A stretch of DNA of 10,785 bases from an uncultured Clostridia bacterium. GTDB taxonomy: Bacteria > Bacillota > Clostridia > Oscillospirales > Ruminococcaceae. Below are positions 6,761-10,785 of the stretch, in pieces. Every line of letters begins with the position of its first letter. Position 1 is the stretch's first letter. Position numbers and translations under genes: made by a program. The notes under the pieces are model-generated. The model did no database searches and was not told the origin of the DNA. It worked only from the letters and a program-made list of their open reading frames with translations. The DNA is taken from the NCBI GenBank assembly GCA_937891895.1, contig CALATN010000076.1, forward strand, positions 1 through 10,785, written 5' to 3'.

Positions 6761-7303
6761 ATGAAAAAAGTCAGTTATAGAGTTTCACTGGGCGGAATTA
6801 TTGCGGCGCTTTGCCTTGTAATGATGTTTCTTACAGCAGTTTTCCCACCGCTGAATATAACGCTCCCGCTTTTTGCAGGAATGTTAATCACCGTAGTAGC
6901 AATCGAGGTCAGCACATCCTGGTCATTTGTAACCTACGCAGTGGTTGCTGTACTTTCCTTCTTTGTAACACCCGATAAAGAAGCGTGGCTTTTCTTCACA
7001 TTCTTCTTCGGGTACTATCCCGTGGCAAAATCCTATTTTGAAGCAATGAAAAGCAAGGTGTTGTGCTGGCTGTGTAAGCTTGTTTCGTTCAATATTTCCG
7101 TTGTGATAATTTTCTATGTAACAATGAATATCCTCGGTACAATCGACCTTTTCGAAGAATTCGGCTTCTATAACCAATGGCTTATCCCCGGACTGCTTGT
7201 TTTCGGCAACCTTATTTTTATATTCTATGATTACACTTTAACACAAGTAATCGCCGCATATAAAAAGTGGTTCAGACCTACGTTTTTGAGAAAGTTCAAG
7301 TAA
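6761..7303 (+). CDS. Conserved multi-pass membrane protein of unknown function
   Basis: The 180-residue product is very hydrophobic, with about five or six membrane segments at roughly 9-28, 32-52, 54-70, 74-90, 104-126 and 139-160, and a basic C-terminal tail (AAYKKWFRPTFLRKFK). The motif TPDKEAWLFFTFFFGYYPVAK at 70-90 lies between segments. The short helices and overall size recall ECF-type S components, but I cannot identify a substrate motif. The ATG at 6761 gives the cleaner N-terminus (MKKVSYRVSLGGIIAAL). A GTG at 6737 would add eight residues, but its AAAGGA is too close. The weak GGAAGAG before 6761 lies in a small hairpin. The gene starts 34 nt after the J-like gene with no terminator between, so it is the probable third gene of the DUF5685 operon. 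Confidence 0.8.
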   Translation: MKKVSYRVSLGGIIAALCLVMMFLTAVFPPLNITLPLFAGMLITVVAIEVSTSWSFVTYAVVAVLSFFVTPDKEAWLFFTFFFGYYPVAKSYFEAMKSKVLCWLCKLVSFNISVVIIFYVTMNILGTIDLFEEFGFYNQWLIPGLLVFGNLIFIFYDYTLTQVIAAYKKWFRPTFLRKFK

Positions 7304-7329
7304 AAATTTTATTTAGGAGAAATGTAAAT

Positions 7330-7920
7330 ATGTATTTAGAAAAATTAAAGGAATTAATTTCGCCACCCAGTATTCCCATTGAAAATAACATTTCTCCTAA
7401 TTATAAAAATGAGTTTAAAATTGATTTTCCAAATGATTATATTAATTTAATTGAATTATATGGAACAGGATATTTCAACAACTGCTTAATGGTCTATAAC
7501 CCTTACTCTTCAAATGAATATGCAAATATTTATAAAATGGTTTTACAAACTAATGAGCAGTACATACATCATAAACAAAACGATGCTATTACTCATTTAT
7601 CTGATATGTTAGAAAAACATTTTTCTCAAAACAATAAAATAGTAATGCCTAGTGGTGTTATTGTTGATGGAATAGGTTATCTATTTGATTTCTTTCCAAA
7701 TGTACCTGGATTAATTCCTTGGGGAGAGATTAATGGAGAAATTACGTTATTTTGGGAATATGATAAGGCTTTTAATGGAATAATCGTATATAGCAGAGAA
7801 GGAGCATATTCTAAATATAATATGACTACTACCGAATTTTTATATAAACTCTTTACCAAAAAAATAAACGGAATTATATCAGAATATATAATTGATACTC
7901 CTTGCTTTATACAACAATAA
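7330..7920 (+). CDS. SMI1/KNR4 (SUKH) family protein, probable orphan immunity protein
   Basis: The 196-residue protein shows the SUKH pattern: FPNDYINLIELYGTGYFNN (33-51), then NPYSSNEYANIY, and PGLIPWGEINGEITLFW (126-142). SUKH proteins are mostly immunity proteins against contact-dependent or secreted polymorphic toxins, and some bind other partners; no toxin gene is next to this one. The ATG at 7330 has AGGAGA 9 nt upstream; the open frame continues back to 7267 only by chance. Base composition is very different from its neighbours: 7381-7440 has 11 G/C in 60, against 27 in 60 for 7141-7200 in the preceding gene, and codons are dominated by TTA, ATT, AAT and AAA. This suggests recent acquisition. 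It lies 26 nt after the membrane protein gene and may be read from that operon. It ends at a strong bidirectional terminator. Confidence 0.85.
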   Translation: MYLEKLKELISPPSIPIENNISPNYKNEFKIDFPNDYINLIELYGTGYFNNCLMVYNPYSSNEYANIYKMVLQTNEQYIHHKQNDAITHLSDMLEKHFSQNNKIVMPSGVIVDGIGYLFDFFPNVPGLIPWGEINGEITLFWEYDKAFNGIIVYSREGAYSKYNMTTTEFLYKLFTKKINGIISEYIIDTPCFIQQ

Positions 7921-7942
7921 TTATATTCTATATATAATAAGT

Positions 7943-7979
7943 AAAAAAGCTTGTACCCACAAAAGGTACAAGCTTTTTT
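7943..7979. terminator. Perfect 15-bp bidirectional terminator
   Basis: AAAAAAGCTTGTACC (7943-7957) and GGTACAAGCTTTTTT (7965-7979) are exact reverse complements around a 7-nt loop. With A runs on one side and T runs on the other it can stop transcription from both directions. It serves the SUKH gene (ending 7920) and the convergent tyrA, whose stop codon begins in its last base. Confidence 0.93.
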
Positions 7980-8809
7980 CATAACTTCTTCGAATTTTCT
8001 TTAAGTATGCGTCCGTCACGCAGGAGTGCCTTCAGCTTCTCGTTATCCTCATTCATCAAAGCGTCGCGATATTCCGTAAGGCTCTTTATAATGTAATCAA
8101 TCTCAAAACAAAGCGGCTCCTTGTTCAGCATAAACAGGGGAGTCCACATCACTTCATTAAGCTTAGCAACACGTGTCAAATCCTGAAAGCTTCCCGCACT
8201 GAACCCAAGCTGCTTCTGATTGGTAGGGCTCTTGATATAAGCGTTGGAAACAACGTGCGCAAGCTGGCTGGTGAAAGCGATAATCTGGTCGTGCTCCTCG
8301 GGAGTTGCAAAAACAACCTTCTTGAAGTGAATGGAGTAAATCAAGTCCTCCAGCAGATTAAGCTTAGCCTGCGGAACGCTTGCAGATGGTGTAATAATAA
8401 AGCTTGCTTCGTCAAACAAGTTGTCAAGTGAATATTCAAAGCCTGAAAACTCACGTCCAGCCATTGGATGTGCACCGATAAAAGTTACACCATACTTTTC
8501 AAGTACAGGAGTAATCCTGTCAACAACCTCTTTCTTTATACCGCAGGTGTCAACAACAATACTGCCTTCCTTGAATTTATCAGCGTTTGAAATAATGTAG
8601 TCAATAGTGTCTGTTGGATAAAGCGAAACAATAGTAATATCAGCAATTCCCAAATCATCAGTTTCCGCATCAATAGCATTCTGAGACAAAGCCATTTCGA
8701 TTGTTTCTTTATTTATATCAATACCGTATACAGTGTGGTTTGTGTGTTTCTTTATGGCTTTACACATAGAACCACCGATAAGACCAAGACCAACTGCTGT
8801 AATTTTCAT
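7979..8809 (-). CDS. tyrA: Prephenate dehydrogenase
   Basis: The 276-residue protein converts prephenate to 4-hydroxyphenylpyruvate with NAD(P)+ in tyrosine synthesis, in the cytoplasm. The N-terminal Rossmann fold shows VGLGLIGGS at 6-14, with an acidic D31 at the end of beta 2 (YGIDIN), which favours NAD+ over NADP+. GAHPMAGRE (112-120) and the catalytic-domain histidines in EEHDQIIAFTSQLAHVVSNA (H173, H185) are present, followed by GFSAGSFQDLTRVA. It is a single-domain enzyme: no chorismate mutase fusion and no C-terminal ACT domain, so allosteric tyrosine inhibition through ACT is not expected. The ATG at 8809 has AGAGGGG 5 nt upstream. It is transcribed alone, divergent from the S11 gene and convergent with the SUKH gene. 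Arogenate dehydrogenase activity cannot be excluded. Confidence 0.93.
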   Translation of the reverse strand: MKITAVGLGLIGGSMCKAIKKHTNHTVYGIDINKETIEMALSQNAIDAETDDLGIADITIVSLYPTDTIDYIISNADKFKEGSIVVDTCGIKKEVVDRITPVLEKYGVTFIGAHPMAGREFSGFEYSLDNLFDEASFIITPSASVPQAKLNLLEDLIYSIHFKKVVFATPEEHDQIIAFTSQLAHVVSNAYIKSPTNQKQLGFSAGSFQDLTRVAKLNEVMWTPLFMLNKEPLCFEIDYIIKSLTEYRDALMNEDNEKLKALLRDGRILKENSKKL

Positions 8810-8842
8810 AAAAACCCCTCTGTTCCAAAATATTATATTAGT

Positions 8843-8871
8843 AGTTTAGCACTTTTATGTACAAAAGTCAA
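8843..8871 (-). promoter_or_regulatory. Probable tyrA promoter (TTGACT-N17-TAAACT)
   Basis: On the reverse strand, TTGACT (8866-8871) is followed after 17 nt by TAAACT (8843-8848). The -35 is good and the -10 moderate. The leader would be about 25-30 nt, with no room for a riboswitch. Confidence 0.5.
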
Positions 8872-8937
8872 CACTTATTTTTCTAAAAGCAAATCTGTCC
8901 GCATAAACTTCAATATAATTATTTTGGGGAGGAACAT

Positions 8938-10083
8938 ATGCGAAAGATATTTACTATTATCCTTATTTGCACTATATTGTCATATACTATAATTCCAAAA
9001 CGTTTTACAGTCTATGCCGCAGAAAAAGAACTATCTACCTGTTCAGTACTTATAGAAGCCGATAATAAAGTAATTATATCAAGCAATGATGAAAATAAAA
9101 TTGTACCGATTGGTGTAATGGCAAAGCTAATGACAATTTATCTTGTAGCAGAAGAAATAAGTCAAAACAGACTTTCTGTAAATGATGTTCTTAAAACATC
9201 TGCAAATGCCAATTCTGTTAAAGGTGCTACAATCTGGCTTATGCCGGGTGAAGAAATAACCGTTGACGAATTACTGAAAGCTGTTATAATAGGGAATGCA
9301 AATGATGCGTCAGTTGTGCTTGCCGAAAGAATATCGGAAACAGAAGAAAAATTCACAGAAAAGATGAACAAAACCGCACAGCAACTCGGTATGTTAAATA
9401 CTACATTTACAAATTGCAATGGATATTATGATGATGAAAAACAGCTATCCACAGCATATGACCTTGCTTTATTATGTTCTGAACTTGTAAAATATGATTT
9501 TCTCAATAACTATTTCACATGCTGGAGAGATTATGTAAGGGATAATCAAACTGAACTTGTAAATACCAATGAACTGGTAAAATCATATAAAGGAATTATC
9601 GGATTCAAAACAAGCTATACAGAAAGTTCCGGCTATTGTACAGCTGTAGCGGCTGAAAGAGAAGGAGTAACATATATTTCCGTTGTTTTGGGTTGTGAAG
9701 ACAAATCTGATAGTTGTTCAAAAGCAAAATCATTATTGGATACTGCATTCTCGAACTATAAAGTAATAACTCCTGAACCACCTAAGGGTATTCCTACTGA
9801 AATATCAGTCAAAGGTGGAATAAACAAAACCGTATCTATCGGATACGACGAAATAAGAAATGCGGTTCTGCCAATAAGTGCACTTAATTCTATTTCCTCG
9901 AAAATAATCATTACCAATTATATATATGCTCCTGTAAAAAAAGGATACAAAGTCGGTGAGATACAATTCTACAGAAACGATAAGTTAATGTTTTGTGTAG
10001 ATATAGTTACAAAAGAAAATATTGATAAAATTAACACAACTAAATCCTTAAACATATTACTCAAAAATCTTTTAACATTTTAG
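8938..10083 (+). CDS. Secreted S11-family D-Ala-D-Ala carboxypeptidase-like protein, probably catalytically inactive
   Basis: The 381-residue product has a signal peptide (residues 1-27; hydrophobic core IFTIILICTILSYTII, likely cleavage after VYA). A PBP5/DacF-like domain follows to about 270, then a C-terminal beta domain (about 280-365). Active enzymes trim pentapeptides in peptidoglycan using SxxK, SxN and KTG. Here the aligned sites read V60-M-A-K63 (in VPIGVMAKLMT), N120-A-N122 (in IIGNANDASVVLAE) and K224-T-S226 (in GFKTSYTESSGYC), so the nucleophilic Ser, the second Ser and the Gly are all replaced while the fold signature remains. A non-catalytic peptidoglycan-binding or regulatory role is likely, but this is inference. 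The ATG at 8938 has GGGGAGG 5 nt upstream. A TATAAT at 8914-8919 may be its -10, with no good -35. It is divergent from tyrA. Confidence 0.88.
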   Translation: MRKIFTIILICTILSYTIIPKRFTVYAAEKELSTCSVLIEADNKVIISSNDENKIVPIGVMAKLMTIYLVAEEISQNRLSVNDVLKTSANANSVKGATIWLMPGEEITVDELLKAVIIGNANDASVVLAERISETEEKFTEKMNKTAQQLGMLNTTFTNCNGYYDDEKQLSTAYDLALLCSELVKYDFLNNYFTCWRDYVRDNQTELVNTNELVKSYKGIIGFKTSYTESSGYCTAVAAEREGVTYISVVLGCEDKSDSCSKAKSLLDTAFSNYKVITPEPPKGIPTEISVKGGINKTVSIGYDEIRNAVLPISALNSISSKIIITNYIYAPVKKGYKVGEIQFYRNDKLMFCVDIVTKENIDKINTTKSLNILLKNLLTF

Positions 10084-10133
10084 TGAAAATATCCAAAACT
10101 CACCTTTAGCGAGCTTTAGATTGATAAAAAGCG

Positions 10134-10162
10134 TTGCAAAATTTATGAATTTATAGTAATAT
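10134..10162 (+). promoter_or_regulatory. Probable pgi promoter (TTGCAA-N17-TAATAT)
   Basis: TTGCAA (10134-10139) and TAATAT (10157-10162) are 17 bp apart and 32 bp before the pgi start. The upstream region 10084-10133 shows only a weak hairpin and no clear terminator for the S11 gene. Confidence 0.45.
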
Positions 10163-10194
10163 TATATTAGGAATTATTTTTGGAGGAGATAGTT

Positions 10195-10425
10195 ATGTCA
10201 ATCTCATTGAACACTAAGTATTTGAAGAATTTTATTGCCCCACATGAAATGGAATCAGTTAAGGCTGCTACTGAACTTGCTGCTAAAACTCTTATGGAAC
10301 GTTCAGGCGCAGGAAATGATTTTCTCGGTTGGGTAGATCTTCCTACAAACTATGATAAAGAGGAATTTGCAAGAATCAAAGCTGCTGCCACATCATTCAC
10401 GGGAACTCCGGTTCCTTCATCATGA
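10195..10425 (+). pseudogene. pgi: Glucose-6-phosphate isomerase, N-terminal fragment (65 genuine codons plus chimeric tail)
   Basis: The reading frame gives MSISLNTKYLKNFIAPHEM and continues to GAGNDFLGWVDLPTNYDKEEFARIKAAA, a characteristic N-terminus of clostridial glucose-6-phosphate isomerase, the glycolytic enzyme interconverting glucose-6-phosphate and fructose-6-phosphate (normally about 450 residues). The ATG at 10195 has GGAGG 8 nt upstream. After A65 (10389) the similarity stops and the frame continues TSFTGTPVPSS to a stop at 10423-10425. From there the sequence belongs to an HD-domain gene on the other strand. All substrate and catalytic residues of the isomerase are missing, so this piece cannot be functional. 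Its intact promoter, ribosome binding site and coding start argue against slow decay; it looks cut at one point, by rearrangement or by misassembly. Confidence 0.88.
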
Positions 10426-10661
10426 TTTCCAATGGCTGTTACAATGGTTGCAATCTCTCTGGGATTACATTTTCTGTCATTTAAAATGCTCCACGCCATC
10501 ACCGCACCGGACTGGGAATGTTCTTTTCGGTTCACTAAATTTCCTATATCATGAAGTTTGTCTTCAAGTCTTCCCTTTTCTTTGCCGTCGCGTGACACAT
10601 ATAAATTTAATTTAGAGGTCATTCTGTATAACTTGTAAACCTTGTCTTCTGTTGTATACAC
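10350..10661 (-). CDS. Chimeric reading frame: unknown N-terminus joined to the HD fragment
   Basis: One open frame crosses the join. From a GTG at 10661 it reads VYTTEDKVYKLYRMTSKLN, then LYVSRDGKEKGRLEDK, then the HD segment, ending at 10350 (103 residues). The GTG has TTAAGGA (10670-10676) 8 nt upstream. An in-frame ATG at 10622 (MTSKLNLYVSRDG) has no ribosome binding site but overlaps the stop of a 14-codon frame. I do not recognise the first 35 residues. The promoter at 10697-10725 and the palindrome at 10677-10696 lie directly upstream, so the N-terminal part is probably the start of a real regulated gene whose remainder is not present here. Confidence 0.4.
   Translation of the reverse strand: MYTTEDKVYKLYRMTSKLNLYVSRDGKEKGRLEDKLHDIGNLVNRKEHSQSGAVMAWSILNDRKCNPREIATIVTAIGNHDEGTGVPVNDVAAALILANSSLS
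10368..10556 (-). pseudogene. HD-domain phosphohydrolase-like gene, internal fragment
   Basis: Reverse-strand translation from 10556 gives LHDIGNLVNRKEHSQSGAVM, then AWSILND, ATIVTAIGNHDEGTG and VPVNDVAAALILA. This is the core of a clostridial HD-domain protein family (about 200 residues) with the HD metal pair and the GNHDEGT motif. The expected N-terminal part with the first metal-binding His (HSFAH-type) and the expected continuation after ALILA (DKSDV-type Asp) are both absent. The left end runs into pgi DNA and the frame stops at 10350. The right end continues in frame into an unrelated N-terminus. About 63 residues remain, so no active metal site can be completed. The family assignment is from memory of its motifs. 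Confidence 0.72.
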
Positions 10662-10676
10662 ATAATCAATCCTTAA

Positions 10677-10696
10677 ATAGGCAATATATTGCCTAT
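10677..10696. repeat. Perfect 20-bp palindrome, probable repressor operator
   Basis: ATAGGCAATATATTGCCTAT is identical to its reverse complement. It covers the predicted transcription start (about 10690) of the minus-strand promoter. A near copy of its right arm, TATCGCCTAT, lies at 10708-10717, exactly 21 bp from TATTGCCTAT (10687-10696). An inverted relative, ACAGGCGATA, lies at 10764-10773. Confidence 0.75.
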
Positions 10697-10725
10697 ACAG
10701 TATCATGTATCGCCTATAATGTCAA
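10697..10725 (-). promoter_or_regulatory. Minus-strand promoter TTGACA-N17-TACTGT
   Basis: TTGACA (10720-10725, reverse strand) and TACTGT (10697-10702) are 17 bp apart. The half-site at 10708-10717 lies inside the spacer and the full palindrome begins right after the -10. A protein bound at these sites would block RNA polymerase. Confidence 0.6.
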
Positions 10726-10752
10726 GAAAAGTTTCATATAATATCCTTGGTG

Positions 10753-10785
10753 ATGATTATGATACAGGCGATAAAAAACAGGATT
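10753..10785 (+). CDS. Possible start of an XRE/Cro-type regulator (11 codons, runs off right edge)
   Basis: The frame from the ATG at 10753 (or 10759) reads MIMIQAIKNRI and is open to the end of the window. QAIKNRI resembles the first residues of many clostridial XRE-family helix-turn-helix regulators (AIKNRILELC-type). The position, divergent from the minus-strand gene across a cluster of operator half-sites, fits a self-regulating repressor. Eleven residues are too few for certainty, and the ribosome binding site (TTGGTG) is weak. Confidence 0.35.
   Translation, partial: MIMIQAIKNRI

Noticed and set aside
8889..8919. Full promoter for the S11 gene
   Set aside because: A TATAAT is present at 8914-8919, but no acceptable -35 lies at 16-18 bp and there is no extended -10, so only the -10 is noted.
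10084..10133. Terminator of the S11 gene
   Set aside because: The only hairpin (CTC/GAG around 10099-10115) is too short and lacks a T run.
10390..10425. Simple frameshift in pgi
   Set aside because: No frame after 10389 resumes isomerase sequence; the DNA instead encodes HD-family residues on the other strand.
10352..10615. 87-codon plus-strand frame after pgi
   Set aside because: It spans the chimeric join antisense to the HD segment and shows no domain or ribosome binding site.
1..10785. CRISPR arrays, tRNA or rRNA genes, insertion sequences
   Set aside because: No regularly spaced repeats, tRNA-like cloverleaf, rRNA segment or transposase reading frame was seen on either strand.

Overview
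The window looks like a piece of a low-GC Bacillota genome, most likely a gut Clostridia member close to Ruminococcus (Oscillospiraceae). The clues are strong AGGAGG-type ribosome binding sites, sigma-A type promoters, a T-box riboswitch, DUF5685/J-like proteins and a clostridial-style glucose-6-phosphate isomerase N-terminus. The genus is an inference.

Left part (1-5150) is a branched-chain amino acid block. The 5' part of leuC leaves the window on the minus strand. It is divergent from a LysR-type regulator gene, and the two share a compact region whose promoters are mirror images inside one perfect inverted repeat. The regulator gene runs convergently into cimA and overlaps its end by 32 bp. 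cimA follows ilvB closely in one minus-strand operon behind a T-box leader whose best specifier codon is AUC (Ile), with a clear terminator. Together cimA, leuC (with leuD and leuB, not seen here) and ilvB describe threonine-independent isoleucine synthesis through citramalate, with LeuC shared with leucine synthesis.

Middle (5200-7303) is an apparent three-gene operon behind a perfect TTGACA-N17-TATAAT promoter: a DUF5685 protein with two Asp-rich motifs and a Cys/His cluster, a degenerate J-domain/TPR-like protein without HPD and with a Cys-packed tail, and a multi-pass membrane protein. The function of this set is unknown to me, and it is the best candidate here for an undescribed system. 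It is followed by a strikingly AT-rich SUKH (SMI1/KNR4) gene, probably acquired, which ends at a perfect bidirectional terminator shared with the convergent tyrA (prephenate dehydrogenase).

Right part (8810-10785): divergent from tyrA lies an S11-family D-Ala-D-Ala carboxypeptidase-like secreted protein in which all three penicillin-binding motifs are altered, including the nucleophilic serine. Next come a promoter and the first 65 codons of pgi, which stop abruptly at a 21-bp stretch. There the sequence turns into the middle of an HD-domain gene on the opposite strand. That HD piece is itself joined to an unrelated N-terminus, with its own promoter, a 20-bp palindromic operator and a possible divergent XRE repressor start at the edge. 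The last 400 bp look mosaic: either an assembly chimera near a contig end or a real rearrangement.
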